Below, piece by piece: positions 23,584 through 38,008 of a DNA stretch of 64,000 nucleotides. The translations under genes were made by a program, and so were the position numbers. The notes under the pieces are model-generated. The model searched no databases and had not been told where the DNA came from. It was given only the letters and a program-made list of their open reading frames with translations. Source of the stretch: Megalopta genalis. Its lineage: Eukaryota > Arthropoda > Insecta > Hymenoptera > Halictidae. The stretch covers positions 9,030,532-9,094,531 of the forward strand of contig NC_135027.1 in the NCBI RefSeq assembly GCF_051020955.1, read 5' to 3'. Each line of letters opens with the position of its first letter. The stretch's first letter is position 1.

Positions 23584-26500
23584 TTTGAAGTTAAACCATT
23601 TGTTTCGCATGGATTTGAAGATAAACCTTCTACTTCGTATTCCTTTGAAGACAAATCATGTGTCTCGCATGGATTTGAAGCTAACTCGCTTGTTCCGCTT
23701 CCAGTTAAAGCTAAATCATTTATATCGCAAGTATTTGAAACCAAATCATTTGTTTCGCATGGATTTGAAGCTAAACCTTCTACGTCGCGTCGCTTTGAAG
23801 ATAAATCATGTGTTTCGCATGGATTTGAAGCTAACTCGCTTGTTTCACTTCCAGTTGAAGTTAAATCATTTATACCGCAAGTGTTTGAAGATAAATCATT
23901 TGTTTCGCATGGATTTGAAGCTAATCCCTCTACTTCGCGTTGCTTTGAAGATAAATCATGTGTTTCGCATGGATTTGAAGCTAACTCGCTTGTTTCACTT
24001 CCAGTTGAAGCTAAATCATTTATATCGCAAGTATTTGATCTAAATCTTTTTTTCGCATGGATTAGAAGCTAACTCACTTGTTTCGCTTCCAGTTGATCCT
24101 AAATCATTTATATCGCTAGTATTTGAAGGTAAATCATTTGTTTCGCATGGATTTGAAGCTAAACCTTCTACTTTGCATTGCTTGGAAATAAATCATGTGT
24201 TTCGCGTCGATTTGAAGCTAACTTGTTTGTTGCGCATGCAGTTGAATCTAAATCATTTATATCGCAAGTATTTGAAGCAAAATCATTTGTTTCTCTTGGA
24301 TTTGAAGCTAAACCTTCTTCTTCGCATTGATTTGAAGCTAAATCATGTGTTTCGAATGAATGTGAAGCTAACTCGTTTGTTTCGCATGCATTTTAAGCTA
24401 TATCGTTTATATCCCAAGTATTTGAAGCTAAATCATTTGTTTCGCATGGATTTGAAGCTAATCCTTCTTCTTCGCGTTGCTTTGAAGATAAATCATGTGT
24501 TTCGCATAGATTAGAACCTAACTTGCTTGTTTCGTTTTCAGTTGAAGCTAAATCATTTGTATCGATAGTACTTGAAGGTAAATCATTTGTTTCGCATGGG
24601 TTTGAAGCTAAACCTCCTACTTCGCATTGATTTGAATTTAAATCATGTGTTTCGAATGTCTGTGCAGCTAAATCATTTGTTTCGCATGGATTTGAAGCTA
24701 AACCTTCTACTGCGCAATGCATGGAAGATAAATCATGTATTTCGTGTGGATTTGAAGCTAACTCGTTTGTTTCGCATGCAGTTGAAGCTATATCGTTTAT
24801 ATCGCAAGTACTTGAAGCTAAATCATTTGTTTCGCATGGATTTGAAGCTAACTCGCATGTTTCGCTTCCATTTGGAGCTATGTCATTTATATCGCTAGTA
24901 TTTGAAGCTAAATCATTTGTTTCGCATCGATTTGAGGCTATACCTTCTACTTCGCATTGATTTGAAGCTAACTCATGTGTTTCGAATAAACGTGAAGCTA
25001 ACTCGTTTGTTTCGCATGCAGTTGAATCTAAATCATTTATATCACAAGTATTTGTAGCTAAATTATTTGTTTCGCATGGATTTGAAGCTACACCTTCTAC
25101 TTCGCATTGATTTGAAGCTAAATCATGTGTTTCGAATGACTGTGAAGCTAAATCATTTGTTTCGCATGGATTTGAATCTAAACCTTCTACTGCGCAATAC
25201 AAGGAAGATAAATCACGAGTTTCGCGTGGATTTGAAGCTAACTCGTTTGTTTCTCATGCAGTTGAATCCAAATCATTTATATCGCATGTATTTGAAGCTA
25301 AATCATTTGTTTCTCTTGGATTTGAAGCTAAACCTTCTTCTTCGCATTGATTTGAAGCTAAATCTTTGTTTCGCATGGATTTGAAGCTAACTCGCATGTT
25401 TCGCTTCCAGTTGGAGCTATGCCATTTATATCGCAAGTATTTGATCTAAATCTTTTTTTTCGCATGGATTAGAAGCTAACTCACTTGTTTCGCTTCCAGT
25501 TGATCCTAAATCATTTATATCGCTAGTATTTGAAGGTAAATCATTTGTTTCGCATGGATTTGAAGCTAAATCTTCTACTTCGCATTGATTTGAAGCTAAA
25601 TCATGTGTTTCGAATGACTGTGAAGCTAACTCGTCTGTTTCGCATGCATTTGAAGCTATATCATTTATATCGCTAGTATTTGAAGTTAAACCATTTGTTT
25701 CGCATGGATTTGAAGATAAACCGTCTACTTCGTATTCTTTTGAAGACAAATCATGTGTCTCGCATGGATTTGAAGCTAACTCGCTTGTTCCGCTTCCAGT
25801 TAAAGCTAAATCATTTATATCGCAAGTATTTGAAGCAAAATCATTTGTTTCGCATGGATTTGAAGCTAACCCTTCTACTTCGCGTCGCTTTGAAGATAAA
25901 TCATGTGTTTCGAATGAATGTGAAGCTAACTTGTTTGTTTCGCATGCAGTTGAAGCTATATCGTTTATATCGCAAGTACTTGAAGCTAAATCATTTGTTT
26001 TGCATGGATGTGAATCTAATTCGCATGTTTCGCTTCCAGTTGAAGCTAAATCATTTATACCGCAAGTGTTTGAAGCTAAATCATTTGTTTCGCATGGATT
26101 TGAAGCTAATACCTCTACTCCGCGTTGCTTCGAAGATAAATCATGTGTTTCGCATGGATTTGAAGCTAACCCTTCTACTGCGCAATGCATGGAAGATAAA
26201 TCATGTGTTTCGTGTGGATTTGAACCTAACTCGTATGTTTCGCATGCAGTTGAATCTAAATCATTTATATTGCAAGTATTTGAAGCAAAATCATTTGTTT
26301 CTCTTGGATTTGAAGCTAAACCTTCTACTTCGCGTTGCTTTGAAGCTAAATCATGTGTTTCGAATGAATGTGAAGCTAACTCGTTTGTTTAGCATGCATT
26401 TGAAGCTATATCGTTTATATCGCAAGTTCTTGAAGCTAAATCATTAGTTTCGCATGGAATAGAAGCTAACTCGCTTGTTTCGAATCTAGTTGAAGCTAAA

Positions 26501-27680
26501 TCATTTATATCGCTAGTATTCGAAGGTAAATCATTCGTTTCGCATGGATATGAAGCTAAACCTTCTATTTCGCATTGATTTGAAGCTAAATCATGTGTTT
26601 CGAATGAATGTGAAGCTAACTCGTTTGTTTCGCATGCATTTGAAGCTATATCGTTTATATCGCATGTATTTGAAGCTAAATCATGTGTTTCGAATGAATG
26701 TGAAGCTAACTCGTTTGTTTCGGATGCATTTGAAGCTATGTCGTTTATATCGCAAGTATTTGAATCTAAATCATTTGTTTCGCATGGATTAGAAGCTAAC
26801 TCGCTTGTTTCGCTTCCAGTTGAAGCTATATCATTTATATCGCTAGTATTTGAAGTTAAACCATTTGTTTCGCATGGATTTGAAGATAAACCTTCTACTT
26901 CGTATTCCTTTGAAGACAAATCATGTGTCTCGCATGGATTTGAAGCTAACTCGCTTGTTCCGCTTCCAGTTAAAGCTAAATCATTTATCTCGCAAGTATT
27001 TGAAACCAAATCATTTGTTTCGCATGGATTTGAAGCCAATCCCTCTACTTCGCGTTGCTTTGAAGTTAAATCATGTGTTTCGCATGGATTTGACGCTAAC
27101 TCGCTTGTTTCACTTCCTGTTGAAGCTAAATCATTTATATCGCAAGTATTTGATCTAAATCTTTTTTTTCGCATGGATTAGAAGCTAACTCACTTGTTTC
27201 GCTTCCAGTTGATCCTAAATCATTTATATCGCTAGTATTTGATGGTAAATCATTTGTTTCGCATGGATTTGAAGCTAAACCTTCTACTTTGCAATGCTTG
27301 GAAGATAAATCATGTGTTTCGCGTGGATTTGAAGCTAACTTGTTTGTTGCGCATGCAGTTGAATCTAAATCATTTATATCGCAAGTATTTGAAGCAAAAT
27401 CATTTGTTTCTCTTGGATTTGAAGCTAAACCTTCTTCTTCGCACTGATTTGAAGCTAAATCATTTGTTTCGCATGGATTTGAAGCTAACTCGCATGTTTC
27501 GCTTCCAGTTGGAGCTATGTCATTTATATCGCAAGTATTTGATCTAAATCTTTTTTTCGCATGGATTAGAAGCTAAATCATTTATATCGCAAGTATTTGA
27601 TCTAAATCTTTTTTTTCGCATGCATTAGAAGCTAACTCACTTGTTTCGCTTCCAGTTGATCCTAAATCATTTATATCGCT

Positions 27681-29190
27681 AGTATTTGAAGGTAACTCAT
27701 TTGTTTCGCATGGATATGAAGCTAAACCTTCTATTTCGCATTGATTTGAAGCTAAATCATGTGTTTCGAATGAATGTGAAGCTAACTCGTTTGTTTCGCA
27801 TGCATTTGAAGCTATATCGTTTATATCGCAAGTATTTGAAGCTAAATCATGTGTTTCGAATGACTGTGAAGCTAACTCGTTTGTTTCGCATGCATTTGAA
27901 GCTATGTCGTTTATATCGCAAGTATTTGAATCTAAATCATTTGTTTCGCATGGATTAGAAGCTAACTCGCTTGTTTCGCTTCCAGTTGAAGCTATATCAT
28001 TTATATCGCTAGTATTTGAAGTTAAACCATTTGTTTCGCATGGATTTGAAGATAAACCTTCTACTTCGTATTCCTTTGAAGACAAATCATGTGTCTCGCA
28101 TGGATTTGAAGCTAACTCGCTTGTTCCGCTTCCAGTTAAAGCTAAATCATTTATATCGCAAGTATTTGAAACCAAATCATTTGTTTCGCATGGATTTGAA
28201 GCTAAACCTTCTACGTCGCGTCGCTTTGAAGATAAATCATGTGTTTCGCATGGATTTGAAGCTAACTCGCTTGTTTCACTTCCAGTTGAAGTTAAATCAT
28301 TTATACCGCAAGTGTTTGAAGATAAATCATTTGTTTCGCATGGATTTGAAGCTAATCCCTCTACTTCGCGTTGCTTTGAAGATAAATCATGTGTTTCGCA
28401 TGGATTTGAAGCTAACTCGCTTGTTTCACTTCCAGTTGAAGCTAAATCATTTATATCGCAAGTATTTGATCTAAATCTTTTTTTTCGCATGGATTAGAAG
28501 CTAACTCACTTGTTTCGCTTCCAGTTGATCCTAAATCATTTATATCGCTAGTATTTGAAGGTAAATCATTTGTTTCGCATGGATTTGAAGCTAAACCTTC
28601 TACTTTGCATTGCTTGGAAATAAATCATGTGTTTCGCGTGGATTTGAAGCTAACTTGTTTGTTGCGCATGCAGTTGAATCTAAATCATTTATATCGCAAG
28701 TATTTGAAGCAAAATCATTTGTTTCTCTTGGATTTGAAGCTAAACCTTCTTCTTCGCATTGATTTGAAGCTAAATCATGTGTTTCGAATGAATGTGAAGC
28801 TAACTCGTTTGTTTCGCATGCATTTTAAGCTATATCGTTTATATCCCAAGTATTTGAAGCTAAATCATTTGTTTCGCATGGATTTGAAGCTAATCCTTCT
28901 TCTTCGCGTTGCTTTGAAGATAAATCATGTGTTTCGCATAGATTAGAACCTAACTCGCTTGTTTCGTTTTCAGTTGAAGCTAAATCATTTGTATCGATAG
29001 TACTTGAAGGTAAATCATTTGTTTCGCATGGGTTTGAAGCTAAACCTCCTACTTCGCATTGATTTGAATTTAAATCATGTGTTTCGAATGTCTGTGCAGC
29101 TAAATCATTTGTTTCGCATGGATTTGAAGCTAAACCTTCTACTGCGCAATGCATGGAAGATAAATCATGTGTTTCGTGTGGATTTGAAGC
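27681..29190. repeat. Copy of 23250-24770 (offset about 4,431)
   Basis: From ggatatgaagctaaacc at 27712 onwards this follows 23281 and after, including the C-D-E/C-D-E run and the cgtcgcgtcgc B monomer at about 28213. The offset becomes 4,432 after the T-run monomer because this copy has T8 at 28465 and the other T7 at 24034. The match ends at about 29200, where gtttctcatgcagttgaatcc replaces the gcatgcagttgaagc of the left copy. Confidence 0.78.
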
Positions 29191-30130
29191 TAACTCGTTT
29201 GTTTCTCATGCAGTTGAATCCAAATCATTTATATCGCATGTATTTGAAGCTAAATCATTTGTTTCTCTTGGATTTGAAGCTAAACCTTCTTCTTCGCATT
29301 GATTTGAAGCTAAATCTTTGTTTCGCATGGATTTGAAGCTAACTCGCATGTTTCGCTTCCAGTTGGAGCTATGCCATTTATATCGCAAGTATTTGATCTA
29401 AATCTTTTTTTTCGCATGGATTAGAAGCTAACTCACTTGTTTCGCTTCCAGTTGATCCTAAATCATTTATATCGCTAGTATTTGAAGGTAAATCATTTGT
29501 TTCGCATGGATTTGAAGCTAAATCTTCTACTTCGCATTGATTTGAAGCTAAATCATGTGTTTCGAATGACTGTGAAGCTAACTCGTCTGTTTCGCATGCA
29601 TTTGAAGCTATATCATTTATATCGCTAGTATTTGAAGTTAAACCATTTGTTTCGCATGGATTTGAAGATAAACCGTCTACTTCGTATTCTTTTGAAGACA
29701 AATCATGTGTCTCGCATGGATTTGAAGCTAACTCGCTTGTTCCGCTTCCAGTTAAAGCTAAATCATTTATATCGCAAGTATTTGAAGCAAAATCATTTGT
29801 TTCGCATGGATTTGAAGCTAACCCTTCTACTTCGCGTCGCTTTGAAGATAAATCATGTGTTTCGAATGAATGTGAAGCTAACTTGTTTGTTTTGCATGCA
29901 GTTGAAGCTATATCGTTTATATCGTAAGTACTTGAAGCTAAATCATTTGTTTTGCATGGATTTGAAGCTAACTCGTATGTTTCGCATGCAGTTGAATCTA
30001 AATCATTTATATCGCAAGTATTTGAAGCAAAATCATTTGTTTCTCTTGGATTTGAAGCTAAACCTTCTACTTCGCGTTGCTTTGAAGCTAAATCATGTGT
30101 TTCGAATGAATGTGAAGCTAACACGTTTGT

Positions 30131-31342
30131 TTAGCATGCATTTGAAGCTATATCGTTTATATCGCAAGTTCTTGAAGCTAAACCATTAGTTTCGCATGGA
30201 ATAGAAGCTAACTCGCTTATTTCGCTTCTAGTTGAAGCTAAATCATTTGTTTCGCATGGATTTGAAGCTAAAACTTGTACTCGGCATTGATTTGAATCTA
30301 AATCTCGTGTTTTGCATGGATTTGAATCTAACTTGTTTGTTTCGCATGCAGTTGAATCTAAATCATTTATATCCCAAGTATTTGAAGGAAAATCATTTGT
30401 TTCGCTTGAATTTGAATCTAACTCGCTTGTTTCGCTTCCAGTTGAAGCTATATCATTTATATCGCTAGTATTTGAAGTTAAATCATTTGTTTCGCATGGA
30501 TTTGAAGATAAACCTTCTACTTCGTGTTCCTTTGAAGACAAATCATGTGTCTCGCATGGATTTGAAGCTAACTCGCTTGTTCCGCTTCCAGTTAAAGCTA
30601 AATCATTTATATCGCAAGTATTTGAAGCCAAATCATTTGTTTCGCATGGATTTGAAGCTAATCCCTCTACTTCGCGTTGCTTTGAAGATAAATCATGTGT
30701 TTCAGATGGATTTGAAGCTAACTCGCTTGTTTCACTTCCAGTTGAAGCTAAATCATTTGTTTCGCATGGATTTGAAGCGAATCCTTCTACTTCGCGTTGC
30801 TTTGAAGATAAATCATGTGTTTCGCATAGATTAGAACCTAACTCGCTTGTTTCGCTTCCAGTTGAATCTAAATCATTTATATCGCTAGTATTTGAAGCCA
30901 AATCATTTGTTTCGCATGGATTTGAAGCTAAACCTCCTACTTCGCGTCGCTTTGAAGATAAATCATGTGTTTCGCATGGATTTGAAGCTAACTCGCTTGT
31001 TTCCCATGCATTTGAAGCTATATCGTTTATATCCCAAGTATTTGAAGCTAAATCATTTGTTTCGCATGGATTTGAAGCTAATCCTTCTACTTCGCGTTGC
31101 TTTGAAGATAAATCATGTGTTTCGCATAGATTAGAACCTAACTCGCTTGTTTCGCTTCCAGTTGAATCTAAATCATTTATATCGATAATATTTGAAGGTA
31201 AATCATTTGTTTCGCATGGATTTGAAGCTAAACATTCTAATTCGCATTGATTTGAATTTAAATCGTGTGTTTCGAATGACTTTGAAGCAAAATCATTTGT
31301 TTCGCATGGGTTTGAAGCTAAACCTTCTACTGCGCAATGCAT
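30131..31342 (-). other. Minus-strand repeat reading frame, 403 codons
   Basis: This is a decapeptide frame in the zone-2-like insert of zone 3. It ends at the recurrent gtttagcatgca stop near 30131. It includes the E variant tcccaagta (read as SNTWDIND) and the A variant with aaaacttgtactcgg, both typical of 11.5 kb and 15.7 kb. No unique domain is seen. Confidence 0.22.
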
Positions 31343-33659
31343 GGAAGATAAATCATGTGTTTCGTGTGGATTTGAAGCTAACTCGTTTGTTTCGCATGCA
31401 GTTGAATCTAAATCACTTATATCGCAAGTATTTGAATCTAAATCATTTGTTTCGCATGGATTAGAAGCTAACTCGCTTGTTTCGCTTCCAGTTGAAGCTA
31501 TATCATTTATATCGCTAGTATTTGAAGATAAATCTTTTGTTTCGCATGGATTTGAAGATAAACCTTCTACTTCGCGTCGCTTTGAAGATAAATCATGTGT
31601 TTCGCATGGATTTTAAGCTAACTCGCTTGTTTCACTTCCAGTTGAAGTTAAATCATTTATGCCGCAAGTGTTTGAAGCTAAATCATTTGTTTCGCATGGA
31701 TTTGAAGCTAATCCCTCCACTTCGCGTTGCTTTGAAGATAAATCATGTGTTTCGCTTGGATTTGAATCTAAACCTTCTCCTTCGCATTGATTTGAAGCTT
31801 AATCATGTGTTTCGAATGAATGTGAAGCTAACTCGTTTGTTTCGCATGCATTTGAAGCTATATCGTTTATGTCCCAAGTATGTGAAGCTAAATCATTTAT
31901 TTCGCATGGATTTGAAGCTACACCTTCTACTTCGCATTGATTTGAAGCTAACTCATGTGTTTCGAATGAACGTGAAGCTAACTCGTTTGTTTCGCATGTA
32001 CTTGAATCTAAATCATTTATATCGCAAATATTTGAAGCTAAATTACTTGTTTCCCTTGGATTTGAAGCCAAACCTTCTACTTCGCATTGATTTGAAGCTA
32101 AATCATGTTTTTCGAATGACTGTGAAGCTAACTCGTTTGTTTCGCATGCATTTGAAGCTATATCGTTTATATCGCAAGTATTTGAAGCTAAATCATTTGT
32201 TTCGCATGGATTTGAAGCTAAAACTTGTACTCGGCATTGATTTGAATCTAAATCTCGTGTTTTGCATGGATTTGAATCTAACTTGTTTGTTTCGCATGCA
32301 GTTGAATCTAAATCATTTATGTCCCAAGTATTTGAAGGAAAATCATTTGTTTCGCTTGAATTTGAATCTAACTCGCTTGTTTCGCTTCCAGTTGAAGCTA
32401 TATCATTTATATCGCTAGTATTTGAAGTTAAATCATTTGTTTCGCATGGATTTGAAGATAAACCTTCTACTTCGTGTTCCTTTGAAGACAAATCATGTGT
32501 CTCGCATGGATTTGAAGCTAACTCGCTTATCCGCTTCCAGTTAAAGCTAAATCATTTATATCGCAAGTATTTGAAGCCAAATCATTTGTTTCGCATGGAT
32601 TTGAAGCTAAACCTCCTACTTCGCGTCGCTTTGAAGATAAATCATGTGTTTCGCATGGATTTGAAGCTAACTCGCTTGTTTCACTTCCAGTTGAAGCTAA
32701 ATCATTCATACCGCAAGTGTTTGAAGCTAAATCATTTGTTTCGCATGGATTTGAAGCTAATCCCTCTACTTCGCGTTGCTTTGATGATAAATCATGTGTT
32801 TCACATGGATTTGAAGCTAACTCGCTTGTTTCACTTCCAGATGAAGCTAAATCATTTGTTTCGCATGGATTTGAAGCTAATCCTTCTACTTCGCGTTGCT
32901 TTGAAGATAAATCATGTGTTTCGCATAGATTAGAACCTAACACGATGTTTCGTTTTCAGTTAAAGCTAAATCATTTGTATCGATAGTACTTGAAGGTAAA
33001 TCATTTGTTTCGCATGGGTTTGAAGCTAAACCTCCTACTTCGCATTGATTTGAATTTAAATCATGTGTTTCGAATGAATGTGAAGCTAACTTGTTTGTTT
33101 TGCATGCAGTTGAAGCTATATCGTTTATATCGCAAGTACTTGAAGCTAAATCATTTGTTTTGCATGGATTTGAAGCTAACTCGCATGTTTCGCTTCCAGT
33201 TGAAGCTAAATCATTTATACCGCAAGTGTTTGAAGCTAAATCATTTGTTTCGCATGGATTTGAAGCTAATCCCTCTACTCCGCGTTGCTTTGAAGATATA
33301 TCATGTGTTTCGCATGGATTTGAAGCAAACCCTTCTACTGCGCAATGCATGGAAGATAAATCATGTGTTTCGTGTGGATTTGAACCTAACTCGTATGTTT
33401 CGCATGCAGTTGAATCTAAATCATTTATATCCCAAGTATTTGAAGCTAAATCATTTGTTTCGCATGGATTTGAAGCTAATCCTTCTTCTTCGCGTTGCTT
33501 TGAAGATAAATCATGTGTTTCGCATAGATTAGAACCTAACTCGCTTGTTTCGTTTTCAGTTGAAGCTAAATCATTTGTATCGATAGTACTTGAAGGTAAA
33601 TCATTTGTTTCGCATGGGTTTGAAGCTAAACCTCCTACTTCGCATTGATTTGAATTTAA

Positions 33660-36600
33660 ATCATGTGTTTCGAATGAATGTGAAGCTAACACGTTTGTTT
33701 AGCATGCATTTGAAGCTATATCGTTTATATCGCAAGTTCTTGAAGCTAAATCATTAGTTTCGCATGGAATAGAAGCTAACTCGCTTATTTCGCTTCTAGT
33801 TGAAGCTAAATCATTTATATCGCTAGTATTCGAAGGTAAATCATTTGTTTCGCATGGATATGAAGCTAAACCTTCTATTTCGCATTGATTTGAAGCTAAA
33901 TCATGTGTTTCGAATGAATGTGAAGCTAACTCGTTTGTTTCGCATGCATTTGAAGCTATATCGTTTATATCGCAAGTATTTGAAGCTAAATCATGTGTTT
34001 CGAATGACTGTGAAGCTAACTCGTTTGTTTCGCATGCATTTGAAGCTATGTCGTTTATATCGCAAGTATTTGAATCTAAATCATTTGTTTCGCATGGATT
34101 AGAAGCTAACTCGCTTGTTTCGCTTCCAGTTGAAGCTATATCATTTATATCGCTAGTATTGAAGTTAAACCATTTGTTTCGCATGGATTTGAAGATAAAC
34201 CTTCTACTTCGTATTCCTTTGAAGACAAATCATGTGTCTCGCATGGATTTGGAGCTAACTCGCTTGTTCCGCTTCCAGTTAAAGCTAAATCATTTATATC
34301 GCAAGTATTTGAAACCAAATCATTTGTTTCGCATGGATTTGAAGCTAAACCTTCTACGTCGCGTCGCTTTGAAGATAAATCATGTGTTTCGCATGGATTT
34401 GAAGCTAACTCGCTTGTTTCACTTCCAGTTGAAGTTAAATCATTTATACCGCAAGTGTTTGAAGATAAATCATTTGTTTCGCATGGATTTGAAGCTAATC
34501 CCTCTACTTCGCGTTGCTTTGAAGATAAATCATGTGTTTCGCATGGATTTGAAGCTAACTCGCTTGTTTCACTTCCAGTTGAAGCTAAATCATTTATATC
34601 GCAAGTATTTGATCTAAATCTTTTTTTTCGCATGGATTAGAAGCTAACTCACTTGTTTCGCTTCCAGTTGATCCTAAATCATTTATATCGCTAGTATTTG
34701 AAGGTAAATCATTTGTTTCGCATGGATTTGAAGCTAAACCTTCTACTTTGCATTGCTTGGAAATAAATCATGTGTTTCGCGTGGATTTGAAGCTAACTTG
34801 TTTGTTGCGCATGCAGTTGAATCTAAATCATTTATATCGCAAGTATTTGAAGCAAAATCATTTGTTTCTCTTGGATTTGAAGCTAAACCTTCTTCTTCGC
34901 ATTGATTTGAAGCTAAATCATGTGTTTCGAATGAATGTGAAGCTAACTCGTTTGTTTCGCATGCATTTTAAGCTATATCGTTTATATCCCAAGTATTTGA
35001 AGCTAAATCATTTGTTTCGCATGGATTTGAAGCTAATCCTTCTTCTTCGCGTTGCTTTGAAGATAAATCATGTGTTTCGCATAGATTAGAACCTAACTCG
35101 CTTGTTTCGTTTTCAGTTGAAGCTAAATCATTTGTATCGATAGTACTTGAAGGTAAATCATTTGTTTCGCATGGGTTTGAAGCTAAACCTCCTACTTCGC
35201 ATTGATTTGAATTTAAATCATGTGTTTCGAATGTCTGTGCAGCTAAATCATTTGTTTCGCATGGATTTGAAGCTAAACCTTCTACTGCGCAATGCATGGA
35301 AGATAAATCATGTGTTTCGTGTGGATTTGAAGCTAACTCGTTTGTTTCGCATGCAGTTGAAGCTATATCGTTTATATCGCAAGTACTTGAAGCTAAATCA
35401 TTTGTTTCGCATGGATTTGAAGCTAACTCGCATGTTTCGCTTCCATTTGGAGCTATGTCATTTATATCGCTAGTATTTGAAGCTAAATCATTTGTTTCGC
35501 ATCGATTTGAGGCTATACCTTCTACTTCGCATTGATTTGGAGCTAACTCATGTGTTTCGAATAAACGTGAAGCTAACTCGTTTGTTTCGCATGCAGTTGA
35601 ATCTAAATCATTTATATCACAAGTATTTGTAGCTAAATTATTTGTTTCGCATGGATTTGAAGCTACACCTTCTACTTCGCATTGATTTGAAGCTAAATCA
35701 TGTGTTTCGAATGACTGTGCAGCTAAATCATTTGTTTCGCATGGATTTGAATCTAAACCTTCTACTGCGCAATACAAGGAAGATAAATCACGAGTTTCGC
35801 GTGGATTTGAAGCTAACTCGTTTGTTTCTCATGCAGTTGAATCCAAATCATTTATATCGCATGTATTTGAAGCTAAATCATTTGTTTCTCTTGGATTTGA
35901 AGCTAAACCTTCTTCTTCGCATTGATTTGAAGCTAAATCTTTGTTTCGCATGGATTTGAAGCTAACTCGCATGTTTCGCTTCCAGTTGGAGCTATGCCAT
36001 TTATATCGCAAGTATTTGATCTAAATCTTTTTTTTCGCATGGATTAGAAGCTAACTCACTTGTTTCGCTTCCAGTTGATCCTAAATCATTTATATCGCTA
36101 GTATTTGAAGGTAAATCATTTGTTTCGCATGGATTTGAAGCTAAATCTTCTACTTCGCATTGATTTGAAGCTAAATCATGTGTTTCGAATGACTGTGAAG
36201 CTAACTCGTCTGTTTCGCATGCATTTGAAGCTATATCATTTATATCGCTAGTATTTGAAGTTAAACCATTTGTTTCGCATGGATTTGAAGATAAACCGTC
36301 TACTTCGTATTCTTTTGAAGACAAATCATGTGTCTCGCATGGATTTGAAGCTAACTCGCTTGTTCCGCTTCCAGTTAAAGCTAAATCATTTATATCGCAA
36401 GTATTTGAAGCAAAATCATTTGTTTCGCATGGATTTGAAGCTAACCCTTCTACTTCGCGTCGCTTTGAAGATAAATCATGTGTTTCGAATGAATGTGAAG
36501 CTAACTTGTTTGTTTCGCATGCAGTTGAAGCTATATCGTTTATATCGCAAGTACTTGAAGCTAAATCATTTGTTTTGCATGGATGTGAATCTAATTCGCA

Positions 36601-37576
36601 TGTTTCGCTTCCAGTTGAAGCTAAATCATTTATACCGCAAGTGTTTGAAGCTAAATCATTTGTTTCGCATGGATTTGAAGCTAATACCTCTACTCCGCGT
36701 TGCTTCGAAGATAAATCATGTGTTTCGCATGGATTTGAAGCTAACCCTTCTACTGCGCAATGCATGGAAGATAAATCATGTGTTTCGTGTGGATTTGAAC
36801 CTAACTCGTATGTTTCGCATGCAGTTGAATCTAAATCATTTATATTGCAAGTATTTGAAGCAAAATCATTTGTTTCTCTTGGATTTGAAGCTAAACCTTC
36901 TACTTCGCGTTGCTTTGAAGCTAAATCATGTGTTTCGAATGAATGTGAAGCTAACTCGTTTGTTTAGCATGCATTTGAAGCTATATCGTTTATATCGCAA
37001 GTTCTTGAAGCTAAATCATTAGTTTCGCATGGAATAGAAGCTAACTCGCTTGTTTCGCTTCTAGTTGAAGCTAAATCATTTATATCGCTAGTATTCGAAG
37101 GTAAATCATTCGTTTCGCATGGATATGAAGCTAAACCTTCTATTTCGCATTGATTTGAAGCTAAATCATGTGTTTCGAATGAATGTGAAGCTAACTCGTT
37201 TGTTTCGCATGCATTTGAAGCTATATCGTTTATATCGCAAGTATTTGAAGCTAAATCATGTGTTTCGAATGAATGTGAAGCTAACTCGTTTGTTTCGGAT
37301 GCATTTGAAGCTATGTCGTTTATATCGCAAGTATTTGAATCTAAATCATTTGTTTCGCATGGATTAGAAGCTAACTCGCTTGTTTCGCTTCCAGTTGAAG
37401 CTATATCATTTATATCGCTAGTATTTGAAGTTAAACCATTTGTTTCGCATGGATTTGAAGATAAACCTTCTACTTCGTATTCCTTTGAAGACAAATCATG
37501 TGTCTCGCATGGATTTGAAGCTAACTCGCTTGTTCCGCTTCCAGTTAAAGCTAAATCATTTATCTCGCAAGTATTT
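33660..37576. repeat. 3.9-kb segmental duplication, right copy (offset 10,575)
   Basis: This is the counterpart of 23085-27000. The left edge joins a tttgaatttaaatcatg monomer, and the right edge enters a T-run monomer interrupted by C (ttttcttt at about 37594) where the left copy has a tttgaaaccaaatc monomer. A private one-base deletion near 34158 (gtattgaagtt) shortens the local open frames. Confidence 0.82.
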
Positions 37577-38008
37577 GATCTAAATCTTTTCTTTCGCATG
37601 GATTAGAAGCTAACTCACTTGTTTCGCTTCCAGTTGATCCTAAATCATTTATATCGCTAGTATTTGATGGTAAATCATTTGTTTCGCATGGATTTGAAGC
37701 TAAACCTTCTACTTTGCAATGCTTGGAAGATAAATCATGTGTTTCGCGTGGATTTGAAGCTAACTTGTTTGTTGCGCATGCAGTTGAATCTAAATCATTT
37801 ATATCCCAAGTATTTGAAGGAAAATCATTTGTTTCGCTTGAATTTGAATCTAACTCGCTTGTTTCGCTTCCAGTTGAAGCTATATCATTTATATCGCTAG
37901 TATTTGAAGTTAAATCATTTGTTTCGCATGGATTTGAAGATAAACCTTCTACTTCCTGTTCCTTTGAAGACAAATCATGTGTCTCGCATGTATTTGAAGC
38001 TAACTCGC

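Larger units (their letters stand above)
23085..27000. repeat. 3.9-kb segmental duplication, left copy (offset 10,575)
   Basis: This copy matches 33660-37576. Landmarks shared at the same spacing are the gtttagcatgca stop monomer, ggatatgaagctaaacc, T-run monomers at 24034 and 25440, gcaatacaaggaagata, and ggatgtgaatctaattcgc. Indels differ: the left copy has T7 at 24034 where the right copy has T8, and the right copy has lost one base near 34158. Confidence 0.82.
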